Translations under genes and position numbers: made by a program
Notes under the pieces: model-generated
Seen by the model: only the letters and a program-made list of their open reading frames with translations
What the model was told of the DNA's origin: nothing
Databases searched by the model: none
Part shown: positions 57,508-64,000 of the stretch, piece after piece
Position numbering within the stretch: position 1 is the first letter of the stretch
How the letters are laid out: each line of letters opens with the position of its first letter
Source of the DNA: Paraburkholderia solisilvae
GTDB taxonomy: Bacteria; Pseudomonadota; Gammaproteobacteria; Burkholderiales; Burkholderiaceae
DNA: 64,000 nt
NCBI RefSeq assembly: GCF_902859875.1
Contig: NZ_CADIKF010000040.1
Coordinates: 1-64,000 of the forward strand
Reading direction: 5' to 3'

Positions 57508-57982
57508 CGACGTTCGACACAGGCGCGCGCATCGCGTGACCACAGGTGCCCCGTATCTCTCACAAGGAAAGGTGCCCAAGACAGTCTCGCACAACATACT
57601 TAGCCCGATTGCCAGTTCAGGCCACTCGACAAACGAGGAGTGGCCCCATGATCTTCACCTGACCGCACTATTTTTTTCCACCGCGTTCGTAGCGGAGAGA
57701 GTCGTTGCAATGCCATTGCGCTGTTGGACGATTCAATTCGCGAAAGCCCGCGTTGGCTGTGCAATCCGCCTGTCGCGTGTATACAGAGCTGCGTCGCGTG
57801 CTCGAACCAAAGCTTGGCGATATGTCGCGACGGAATCGTGCTTGTACCGCGCGCAGCCGGCACTCGCACCGGGTACCTCGGGACCGGACATCGCGTGGGT
57901 AATGGCGATGCACAGCTTACGCGCAAGCACGAAAACTACGCCCTGCACGAGCAGGTCGTTGGACGGACTCGCCGTCCGATGG

Positions 57983-58014
57983 GGAGGCCGGCAAGACGCT
58001 GGCCTCCATTTTTA
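57983..58014 (+). terminator. Rho-independent terminator without an obvious gene
   Basis: GGAGGCC (57983-57989) pairs with GGCCTCC (58001-58007) and is followed by ATTTTTA. Directly upstream is another hairpin, GGACGG-ACTCG-CCGTCC (57961-57977). No recognised rightward gene precedes it, so it may end a non-coding RNA or an unrecognised small gene. Confidence 0.65.
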
Positions 58015-58152
58015 CATTCGCACGATTTAGATTGCTTTGCGGCATTATCAAGCGCATTGTGAAGTGATCCAGATGTACCTCTGGCCGCCCTTTTTTGCAT
58101 CCGGACAGGCACAGTTCAATGACGGTCAGCACCATTTACGGAGCGCGTCATC

Positions 58153-58425
58153 ATGACCATTCCCACCATCGAATACAGAGGATACGAGTTACGCGCGTAC
58201 TCTCATCAAGAGTTTCCGCTGCACCGTGACCCGTATGCCAAAGGTCCGCGGCAGTTTTCGTCTGTTGTGCGCATCGACACCATTCAGCCCGGCGAGGCAA
58301 AGGCCCGGCGCTATGCGACGTTGTTCACTACAACAAGTCCCACCACCGCGGGTGATGCCATCGACCTCGCGATGCAATACGGCAGGGACATCGTCGACGG
58401 CAACGTTCAGGCGAGCAGACTCTGA
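58153..58425 (+). CDS. Small conserved-type hypothetical protein
   Basis: A 90-residue soluble protein, MTIPTIEYRGYELRAYSHQE onward, ending AIDLAMQYGRDIVDGNVQAS. I do not recognise a named family. It looks like a small alpha/beta protein without membrane segment or metal motif. GGAG lies 9 bp before the ATG and codon use is like its neighbours. The start peptide pattern (IEYRGYE) resembles that of the gene at 61884 (LQYRGYT), so the two may be distant relatives. It is probably co-transcribed with the HicB-like gene. Confidence 0.75.
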   Translation: MTIPTIEYRGYELRAYSHQEFPLHRDPYAKGPRQFSSVVRIDTIQPGEAKARRYATLFTTTSPTTAGDAIDLAMQYGRDIVDGNVQASRL

Positions 58426-58464
58426 CTGAATGCCAGTCGGTCCGCAGCTGGAGTGGAGCAGGAC

Positions 58465-58914
58465 ATGCAATATCCGTTTTGTGTGCACCGCGATGGCGAC
58501 ACTGGCTTTCGCGCCAGTTCTCCCAATTTCCCCCGAGCCGTTGCGCACGGCAATTCGATGGATGGACTGAAGAGCGACGCGCAGGGGGCTGTCGAATTGG
58601 CCTATGACCGCAGCGAGCAACTCACACCAGCTCCCACCTGCAGTACATCGGAATCGCATGTGCTCGACATGGACGATGGAGAGGGAATCTGGACGTTTGT
58701 CGACATCAATCGCGCGCCAGTTACCTCGCAGGCCGTGGGTATCCAGTTCAGTCTGCCTGAAAGTCTGCTGCAGCAAGTCGATCTGGCAGCAAGAGGACGT
58801 CACATCACACGCGCTGCGTTGATCACGCTGGCTGTCGTCCACGAACTTGCGAGCCGGTACGAAGGACAGTTGTCCAGTATGCCTGTTTCCCAACGGGTCT
58901 TCGTGGACGGATGA
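58465..58914 (+). CDS. Orphan HicB-like antitoxin-family protein
   Basis: A 149-residue protein. The N-terminal part is the HicB partial RNase H fold (MQYPFCVHRDGDTGFRASSPNFPRA, HGNSMDGLKSDAQGAVELA). The C-terminal part is a helix-rich DNA-binding-type domain (VGIQFSLPESLLQQVDLAAR ... RAALITLAVVHELA), as in antitoxins with ribbon-helix-helix tails. No HicA toxin gene is adjacent on either side. GGAG is 6 bp before ATG 58465; a GTG 12 bp upstream is less likely. It may act as a free-standing regulator. Confidence 0.8.
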   Translation: MQYPFCVHRDGDTGFRASSPNFPRAVAHGNSMDGLKSDAQGAVELAYDRSEQLTPAPTCSTSESHVLDMDDGEGIWTFVDINRAPVTSQAVGIQFSLPESLLQQVDLAARGRHITRAALITLAVVHELASRYEGQLSSMPVSQRVFVDG

Positions 58915-59016
58915 CGTGTGCGTCACGAACACCGTTACGATATGTCGCGCCGTCCCGGCTATCAGGGCGGCGCTAACCGCCTGTCGGCGAACCAGTATGT
59001 CTCACAGGAGTGGATC

Positions 59017-59312
59017 ATGAACGATGACCAGGTCAATGCGGAAGAGCTGGCAGAAAGCAAAAGACGCCGAGAAGCCATGCAGCGTGCGTCGGATGATGGT
59101 ATGCCGGTTGCCGCGGAAATTGAAGAGCGAGACGCCGCGGAGATCCCATACAGAAAGCCGAAGCGATGGATCAGGCACGCGAGGAAATGGCTAGGCGCTG
59201 GCAGCGGCTCGATGCGATCCTGACCATGGGCGGTTCAAACAAGAGGACGCAGCCTCGTGTGGAAACGGGGAAACAAAAAACGGGTAAAGGGTCGCTCTGG
59301 CAGGTTCTATAA
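59017..59312 (+). pseudogene. Small charged helical protein gene, frame broken once
   Basis: From ATG 59017 (AGGAG 6 bp before) the frame encodes MNDDQVNAEELAESKRRREA and so on up to about EIPYRK, then goes into unlikely sequence ending at 59223 (68 codons). From about 59151 a different frame continues in the same style, KAEAMDQAREEMARRWQRLD, then AILTMGG, ending at 59312. One missing G near 59156-59160 would join them into a protein of about 98 residues. It could also be two overlapping genes (second ATG 59166) or a -1 frameshift at the AGAAAG run. Function unknown. Confidence 0.6.
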
Positions 59313-59452
59313 GCTGGCACAACATCGGTGGCGTACAGTGCCTGACGGCGTTGTACGTTTCCCGGGCTTCATTCAATACACTTGCTGGCTGGTGAGCGAT
59401 ACGGACGGAATGAATTGCTCCATGTGCCTGACGTCGAATTGACACGATCGCG

Positions 59453-59668
59453 TCACTCCTTCCCGCCGCCGTCGATTCCGCTTCCAGTCCGCCATACCTG
59501 CTTGCCTTGCTCGGATAGCTCGCCGCAACTATGCTCGGCGTCGGACTCCGTGCCTTCTATTGCCATGACGCCGCCCGCCTGTTCCTGCGCGTTCTGTTTC
59601 TGCTTGTGTCGCGCTGCGACGGCTTCATCGTGCGACCTGCCTGCGTAGTTCAGGGTCATTTCGTCCAT
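59453..59668 (-). CDS. Small hydrophilic protein, unknown function
   Basis: 71 codons from ATG 59668 or 68 from ATG 59659 (MTLNYAGRSHDEAVAARHKQ). GGAGG directly precedes 59668 and is about 10 bp from 59659, favouring the second. The product is rich in Gln, Glu, Ala and Gly, without hydrophobic segments, and is likely disordered. No family is recognised. Confidence 0.5.
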   Translation of the reverse strand: MDEMTLNYAGRSHDEAVAARHKQKQNAQEQAGGVMAIEGTESDAEHSCGELSEQGKQVWRTGSGIDGGGKE

Positions 59669-59772
59669 TCCTCCAGAGCCAGTCTTTACAACGTGACACG
59701 TGCCCGGTGCTCCCGGAAATCACTCCGCGCAGACCGAGCTGTCCGGGTTTGCTGTGCATACCCGAAGCATGA

Positions 59773-59928
59773 CTACAAACCGAGTCTATCGCGCAGCCTG
59801 TCGATCGCGTGGTGCTCGCTCAACCAGCGAATCTCCTGCTTTCGCGCTACGCTTTTCCGATATCGGTGAAAGGAGACCGAGAAAATCAACATCATGGCTG
59901 TCAAAATGCCCCACATCGCGTAAGTCAT
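59773..59928 (-). CDS. Single-span small membrane protein
   Basis: 51 residues: MTYAMWGILTAMMLIFSVSF forms one membrane helix, followed by a strongly basic tail (HRYRKSVARKQEIRWLSEHH and RLRDRLGL). CAGGGAAG precedes the ATG at good distance. The frame is open further upstream but without sense. It lies 62 bp after the DUF3309 gene on the same strand. Function unknown. Confidence 0.6.
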   Translation of the reverse strand: MTYAMWGILTAMMLIFSVSFHRYRKSVARKQEIRWLSEHHAIDRLRDRLGL

Positions 59929-59990
59929 GGTCTTCCCTGAATTTATGGCGTTAGATATGGCCGGATCAACCTGTAGCGAGAACGCGTGTC

Positions 59991-60149
59991 TTACGTCTTT
60001 CCCATCAAAACCAGTACAAGTACGGCAAGCGCGACCACTCCTGGCACGCTGCTCGGGAAGTATCTCCACCTTCGGCTAGGCGGCCATCGTGGCAGCGCAG
60101 AGACCAGCAGTACGACCCCGACGATCGGTACAGGAACGCCCATATTCAT
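59991..60149 (-). CDS. DUF3309-type small membrane protein
   Basis: A 52-residue protein that fits the DUF3309 pattern: a short hydrophobic helix (VPIVGVVLLVSA), the hallmark LPRWPPSRRWRYFPSS, and a second hydrophobic helix (GVVALAVLVLVLMG) ending KT. DUF3309 proteins are widespread, about 50 residues, and unstudied. It is shorter than 60 codons and easily missed. ATG 60149 or 60143 may be the start; no strong ribosome binding site is seen. Confidence 0.75.
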   Translation of the reverse strand: MNMGVPVPIVGVVLLVSALPRWPPSRRWRYFPSSVPGVVALAVLVLVLMGKT

Positions 60150-60463
60150 GTCGAATCATTCTGAGCGCTGGTGGCGCGACAACGCCCGTAGCCCATCCCG
60201 ACTCTTGCGTGAAGCTACGTCTTCTGCGCGGTCGCGAATCCAGCTGAGGCAAGCCGCGTTTGTCTACCTTTGAGCACTCAGCGTAATGAGCCGGCGACGG
60301 CTTGTCTGTACGGTGTCGTACCGCTTGTCGACCTGTATGACGTGGCATCAAAAACTGCACATGAGGGTTGGGTATCACTTCATACCTTGTACGGTAGCGG
60401 GCAGACGTTCAACCGCAGTCAGTCGACAATCGTCGCGGACACGAGATCGCTGCTGGGGAACAA
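60150..60463. promoter_or_regulatory. Divergent gap with GTACG palindrome
   Basis: GTACG-GTGT-CGTAC at 60308-60321 is a perfect copy of the local element. It lies 142 bp before the rightward small gene at 60464 and 158 bp before the leftward DUF3309 gene. The 314-bp gap has no other supported feature. Confidence 0.6.
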
Positions 60464-60667
60464 ATGCTGCACAATCAATTCGAAGACGAACTGGCGCACC
60501 TTGAATACGTCGTTCCGCTTCTTGCGCCGGACATCCCGCTTGGACTACGGTACTGGCATCGTCGTATTATTTCGCTTTCCGCGCACCAGCGTCTGCTATC
60601 CGATGGCAAGACCCGTGTGGCCCGACTTCTCATGCTGTTCGACGAAATCGAGCGTCTTTCGGCGTAA
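60464..60667 (+). CDS. Small soluble protein, unknown function
   Basis: 67 residues: MLHNQFEDELAHLEYVVPLL, then APDIPLGLRYWHRRIISLSA and a helical end RLLMLFDEIERLSA. GGGGA precedes the ATG by about 5 bp. It looks like a compact helical protein. Not recognised, but codon use and composition are gene-like. Confidence 0.6.
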   Translation: MLHNQFEDELAHLEYVVPLLAPDIPLGLRYWHRRIISLSAHQRLLSDGKTRVARLLMLFDEIERLSA

Positions 60668-60840
60668 AGAAAACTACCTGCATCCTGTCGTCCGCAATGA
60701 GTAACGGCGCATCCGCACCTCGGACAAACCGCCCTTAAATGCGCTAACGTCCCGTCGAATCCTCTCGTTCGCAGCGAATATGTTTGCCGTTCGAGGGCAC
60801 CGAGGCAGCGGTCACATCTTCAGAGACACAGCACGATCAA

Positions 60841-61047
60841 TCAATCACGCGAGTCGACGATGACGCCTGCACTAAAGACTACAGGGGTGCCAGCGGGAGG
60901 TGATCCTATCCCGACACGGGAGTGTTCGATGATTTCCCTGGGCACTCCAACGCGATTGAATGATCGACCGTGCCGGGTCGCGGCGTCCGTCACAAAATCA
61001 CGAGCGTTCATTTCTTCGATGAAATGTTCTTTAGTCCCATCGGCCAT
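60841..61047 (-). CDS. Small protein whose start lies in a dispersed repeat
   Basis: 68 residues: MADGTKEHFIEEMNARDFVT onward to AGVIVDSRD. The first 25 codons and about 110 bp upstream recur at 47048-47232, where the start codon is lost. Conservation of the 5' part in two places supports a real gene, though the ribosome binding site is weak. A start at the internal ATG (MNARDFVTDA) is also possible. Function unknown. Confidence 0.5.
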   Translation of the reverse strand: MADGTKEHFIEEMNARDFVTDAATRHGRSFNRVGVPREIIEHSRVGIGSPPAGTPVVFSAGVIVDSRD

Positions 61048-61160
61048 TCTCGCCGTTCACGTCTTTCCGATAGCGCAAGCCCGCAACGTCCGTCTCGGTG
61101 TACGGCGAATTGGCGCTTTTGACCCGTTGCTGCCGTGGAAACGAGACCTTTGAGCGAGCT
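60974..61160 (-). repeat. Dispersed repeat, copy 2
   Basis: Matches 47048-47232 at about nine in ten bases, same orientation, 13.9 kb apart. It covers the upstream region and first codons of the small gene at 60841-61047. The two copies bracket the stress-gene block from 47344 to about 60840. Confidence 0.8.
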
Positions 61161-61373
61161 GCGCAGGTCACCATGCACAGATAGTGACGCGTGCGTTACT
61201 AAATGACAGGTCTTCGCCGCCCCTTCCTAGCATCGTTGGCTGCCAGAATAAGGTCCGCCGAATGCCGTCCGACGTCGGAGAGTGCGACATCTATTTTGCT
61301 GCAGGGTGCGCTCAGGCGCGGGCGCAATCCTATTAGCGAGCGTGGGCTCGCGGCGTGATGCACATTAGAGCGC

Positions 61374-61628
61374 TCAATCCCCGAAGGGGTCGCGAGGCGC
61401 GAGCGCATCGTCGATCGCATTCTTGGCCCGATCAATCGCTTCGCTGACCGCGGCGGCACCAGTGCTAGACGAACGGTAGCGTTCCGGCTTTGGTATCGGC
61501 GATCCTCCTTGGATATCACCCCGCTTCAGTGGCGTAGCAATCATCAGAGTAATCATCGATCCACCGGCCACCTCATCCTTTACGCCGACGGTGATAACGA
61601 AGCCGCGGCGTTCCTGTCGATCTTCCAT
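61374..61628 (-). CDS. Small protein, last of a three-gene leftward set
   Basis: 84 residues: MEDRQERRGFVITVGVKDEV, then AGGSMITLMIATPLKRGD and an Ala/Asp-rich helix ending AIDDALAPRDPFGD. AGGAA is 8 bp before the ATG. No family recognised; it seems a small beta-rich domain with helical tail. It follows the genes at 61884 and 62154 on the same strand and is probably in one operon with them. Confidence 0.65.
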   Translation of the reverse strand: MEDRQERRGFVITVGVKDEVAGGSMITLMIATPLKRGDIQGGSPIPKPERYRSSSTGAAAVSEAIDRAKNAIDDALAPRDPFGD

Positions 61629-61653
61629 GGTCGAATTCCTGTTCTGCAGACAA

Positions 61654-61884
61654 TCATGCAGAGCTGCGTCCTGACCCAGGCCTTCCGATCAAGCCAATCT
61701 CTCGCGAACTCCGTCGCGTGTGCGATCGCTTCGTTTTCGGTCTTGAGGCCAGCCGGCTCTTGTACGAAGCCTCCGGGTAGAAACCGATCTTCGTGAATAT
61801 GACTTGTGTGCCGAAAGTACCGTCATCAAGCACGCGTGGTGTGCAATCGGCGGTGTAGCCGCGGTATTGAAGCACCTTGTACAT
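61654..61884 (-). pseudogene. Small gene with a one-base frame break
   Basis: From ATG 61884 the frame reads MYKVLQYRGYTADCTPRVLD and FGTQVIFTKIGFYPE, then becomes unlikely (KSRLASRPKTKRSH). Adding one G at the GG near 61783 restores GFVQEPAGLKTENEAIAHAT and EFARDWLDRKA, a coherent helical end; that frame stays open to about 61580. So the gene is either freshly broken or the sequence lacks a base. It starts 12 bp after the DUF1488-like gene. Confidence 0.6.
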
Positions 61885-61896
61885 CGCGTGTTGCTG

Positions 61897-62154
61897 TCAA
61901 AGGTCCTCGCTGCGGAGCGAAATGAGGTGAGAGCCTGGATGGTCGACGTACTTTTGATATGCCGCCGCTCGAATCTCTTCCTTATGTTGCTCGAAGACCC
62001 AAGTGTCTGGCTCGAAGCTGCCACGCCCAAGGACCCCGAGCGCATTCCTGGATATTTTTGCGCGCGTCGTGATGTCCCCATTGTGGATTTTGAAGGCGAC
62101 GTAATCACCCAGGATCGGAACTCTTGCGCTTGAAACTGAAAACTCGGGATACAT
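61897..62154 (-). CDS. DUF1488-like small protein
   Basis: 85 residues: MYPEFSVSSARVPILGDYVA, then HNGDITTRAKISRNALGVLG and WVFEQHKEEIRAAAYQKYVD. The order (short beta sheet, R-x-K-I-S-R-x-A-L, then a FEQHKEEIRAAA helix) resembles DUF1488; this is a moderate-strength match by eye. GGAGGGG precedes ATG 62154 at good distance. It is the first gene of a leftward set of three. Confidence 0.65.
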   Translation of the reverse strand: MYPEFSVSSARVPILGDYVAFKIHNGDITTRAKISRNALGVLGRGSFEPDTWVFEQHKEEIRAAAYQKYVDHPGSHLISLRSEDL

Positions 62155-62340
62155 AAACCCCTCCTGATAGTTGATGCCAGGACATCCTAGCACCTGTTCT
62201 CATTCGGAAAACGGTCTTTCGCGCGGGTGCATGCCGCTACTCTGATATGCACGAGGCTCGCCATTCCTTTCCGTAGGCGTGCTTCAGGCGACAATGAGCG
62301 CGCAGTGGTCGGCCGCCGATCGCTTAACGCCAGCCCGCGA

Positions 62341-62493
62341 TTTATAGTCTCATCGGAACAACAAAGCTCAACGACATCGATCCCGAAGCATATCTGCGCT
62401 TCGTGTGCTCTCACGCATCGCCGACCATGCCATCAACCGCGTAGACGAACTCATGCCGTGGGTCACCGCGGATCAGCTTCGCGTAAACAACTG
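62341..62493 (+). mobile_element. IS66-family transposase remnant (C-terminal end)
   Basis: The frame reads YSLIGTTKLNDIDPEAYLRF and, after a small frame break at about 62406-62409, LSRIADHAINRVDELMPW, ending at a TGA at 62491-62493. This is the typical C-terminus of IS66 TnpC. The upstream part is unrecognisable, so only a scar of the element remains. It abuts the IS4-family element. Confidence 0.8.
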
Positions 62494-62537
62494 ACCATCA
62501 CGATGCCGTCGTCAAGACGGCACTCGAGACCTTGCAA
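62494..62537. other. Junction between the IS66 scar and the IS4-family element
   Basis: One end of the IS4-family element should lie in this stretch. I could not define its terminal inverted repeat because the partner end lies beyond the window. Confidence 0.3.
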
Positions 62538-63971
62538 TTACCCACTTCTTTTTAGCGCAAGCTCATATCCGATCTGGATGTCGGTCAAACGTCGCATCCC
62601 GCGCCACATGACGGTATTGCCCGGCGGAGGGTCGTTGGCGCGCGCAAGGTAACCACCGAGTTGAGCAAGCCTGATAACGTTGCGCACGAGCGGCGGAGCT
62701 TGCGCGTTGTGCGGTGTATCGTGAACGATGCGTTCAAGCAGTTCGATTTCGGTGTGCGTGAACGCGAGTTCTGCATCCGCCTGCGGCGCCGATCGGGCGA
62801 GCATGGTGAGCCAGAATACGCGCCAGCTCAGGATGCAGAAGACTGCAATCAGGTTCGTTAGCCTGTCGGCTGTGCGAAGCCGGGACTCCTCGGCTTTGCA
62901 GCCCGATTTCAGAATCTTGTAGAAGGTCTCGATTTTCCAACGCATTGCGTACCAGTCGAGCTTTTCGATTGCCTCTGTACGAGAGCGGACAGGCAGGTTG
63001 GTGATCAGCTTCCATTCGATGCGGGCACGCCCTGGCGGTGGATCGCGTTCCTGTGCGTAGAGAACTGTTAGCTGTTGCGCAGGGTAACGGCTTTGCTTGC
63101 CGATGGGCGGCAGAACAGTCATATGCTGGTAGCGCAGTTCGAGCGTCGCGGTCATCGGACGGCCTTTCGTGTCGCGAAGCTCCACGCGATGGAGCCCCTT
63201 GACCTGAACCTGCTGCATGACTTTGGAGATCGTGTGCTGACCATCTACCGCGAGCCTGTCGACGCAGGTACGCACAAGGAAGTAGGTGCAAAGTTCGTAT
63301 GCGGTGCAAAACAGCTCGTAAATGTCGCTTTCCCGATCGCCGATGTGAATGCAACGCACAGGATCGTCGAGAAGCTCAGTCGACTGGCGCATATTCTCCA
63401 GCCAGCGCCAGCTTTCCTTTTCCTCAATCGGAACGCGCGTGGGATTGATATGGCGCTTGAGTTCCGAAGCGCCCTTGAACCGCTTTCTTGTCCAGAACTT
63501 CACCGCCGCCAGGCCAAGTGGTAATCCATCGGCACTGACAGCAAGACTTGAATGCATCAGGATGCCGCATTGCGTGAGTGGCTGTCGCGGACCCGTACCG
63601 TCTTTCCCCGTGCGCAGGGTCGTCTTGCCCGTGTAGCCGATGAGTTCGGGGCGCTCGCGCTGGTACGAGAATGTAGTCGTGTCCTGCAGGACGAGCACCG
63701 GCCCATCGGTAGCCTTCACACGTTCAGCGCTCGCCTGGAAATGCCCGCTCAGGATATCGTGTTCGTTGACGCGCTCGTTCGATAGAAACCTGTACGCAGC
63801 CTTGGTCGAAGCCCAGTCCTGGCACGCGAACGGAATAGTCTGCCCCATGCCATCCCACAGCTCTTCCAGCAGCGATGCGAAGCGACGGCGCAAGCGTGTG
63901 TCCCGGAATTCGCTTCCCTGGACTTCAAGATCCACCCACGATCGATCATCCTTCCGTCGCTTGCCGACCAT
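62538..63971 (-). CDS. IS4-family transposase (Tn5-like subgroup)
   Basis: A 477-residue DDE transposase. The N-terminal Tn5-type DNA-binding region is recognisable (WVDLEVQGSEFRDTRLRRRF, ACQDWASTKAAYRFLSN). Catalytic residues are the Asp in VLVLQDTTTFSY, the Asp in IHIGDRESDIYELF, and the Glu in MRWKIETFYKILKSGCK, which fits the Y-(2)-R-(3)-E-(6)-K pattern of IS4 elements. The frame is intact, so the element may be active. Its right end lies close to or beyond the window edge. Confidence 0.93.
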   Translation of the reverse strand: MVGKRRKDDRSWVDLEVQGSEFRDTRLRRRFASLLEELWDGMGQTIPFACQDWASTKAAYRFLSNERVNEHDILSGHFQASAERVKATDGPVLVLQDTTTFSYQRERPELIGYTGKTTLRTGKDGTGPRQPLTQCGILMHSSLAVSADGLPLGLAAVKFWTRKRFKGASELKRHINPTRVPIEEKESWRWLENMRQSTELLDDPVRCIHIGDRESDIYELFCTAYELCTYFLVRTCVDRLAVDGQHTISKVMQQVQVKGLHRVELRDTKGRPMTATLELRYQHMTVLPPIGKQSRYPAQQLTVLYAQERDPPPGRARIEWKLITNLPVRSRTEAIEKLDWYAMRWKIETFYKILKSGCKAEESRLRTADRLTNLIAVFCILSWRVFWLTMLARSAPQADAELAFTHTEIELLERIVHDTPHNAQAPPLVRNVIRLAQLGGYLARANDPPPGNTVMWRGMRRLTDIQIGYELALKRSG

Positions 63972-64000
63972 CTCGTTGACGCATGGAGCGTGATGTATCC
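63972..64000. other. Window end upstream of the transposase
   Basis: The last 29 bp lie upstream of the transposase start and may include its promoter or the element end. Nothing can be resolved. Confidence 0.3.

Larger units (their letters stand above)
57207..58152. other. Gene-poor stretch with palindrome, terminator and no named gene
   Basis: Nothing here is a confident gene. It contains a perfect GTACG-GCAT-CGTAC at 57494-57507, which shares 17 identical bases with the copy before cbpA, and a rightward terminator at 57983-58014. A 112-codon rightward frame (57724-58062) with several cysteines runs through the terminator and I do not trust it. GTGATCCAGATGTA at 58062-58075 resembles half of the FNR-like box, about 80 bp before the next gene. 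Confidence 0.4.

Noticed and set aside
57724..58062. 112-codon cysteine-containing frame
   Set aside because: It runs through the terminator hairpin at 57983-58014, lacks a good ribosome binding site and shows no family pattern; kept only as part of the description of that gap.
58062..58075. Second FNR box upstream of the gene at 58153
   Set aside because: Only the left half and spacer match (TGATCCAGAT); the right half is degenerate, so it is not listed as a site of its own.

Overview
The window looks like chromosomal DNA of a Burkholderiaceae beta-proteobacterium, most likely Paraburkholderia, Caballeronia or a close relative. I infer this from the high GC content, the codon use, and the gene order glnD-map | rpsB-tsf-pyrH-frr-uppS-cdsA-dxr-rseP-bamA-skp-lpxD-fabZ-lpxA-lpxB-rnhB-trmH | ppsR | ppsA, then smpB-ratA-rnfH and guaB-guaA. 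No rRNA, tRNA or CRISPR was seen.

Region 1 (1-33446) is conserved core. On the left, map and glnD run leftwards towards a probable pseudouridine synthase that leaves the window. From 3850 a long rightward set of transcription units makes ribosomal protein S2, EF-Ts, UMP kinase and ribosome recycling factor. It continues with the isoprenoid and phospholipid enzymes UppS, CdsA and Dxr, the envelope-stress protease RseP, the outer-membrane assembly factors BamA and Skp, and lipid A synthesis (LpxD, FabZ, LpxA, LpxB). Next come the divergent pair ppsR/ppsA (PEP synthase and its regulator, with a strongly structured ppsA leader), an nfeD-SPFH pair, smpB facing ratA-rnfH, an EamA transporter, and guaB and guaA for GMP synthesis.

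Region 2 (33447-46299) is accessory DNA starting at the 3' end of guaA, a known island insertion site. It holds a P4-type integrase, an AlpA-like regulator, and a divergent LysR/ketopantoate-reductase pair whose intergenic region is present a second time in decayed form. It also holds an AEC permease, a complete ilvC, a truncated second ketopantoate reductase, an acyl-CoA-dehydrogenase-fold flavoprotein and an orphan autotransporter.

Region 3 (46300-62200) is a dense stress locus. It carries a SagB-like double nitroreductase, a CBS-domain protein overlapping a csbD gene, a slipin, a PRC-barrel protein, a Crp/Fnr regulator, a frameshifted histidine kinase, cbpA-cbpM, an atypical NRAMP transporter, an orphan HicB and a nest of very small genes, several too short for routine gene calling. 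It resembles the low-oxygen-activated stress loci described in Burkholderia (inference). Most striking is a 14-bp palindrome, GTACG-N4-CGTAC, found four times perfectly and twice nearly, mostly about 115-160 bp upstream of genes in this locus. One copy lies beside an FNR-like box. A 185-bp direct repeat flanks the block.

Region 4 (62341-64000) is a mobile-element scar: an IS66 transposase remnant and an intact IS4-family transposase gene. Three single-base frame breaks in region 3 may be real decay or sequencing error.
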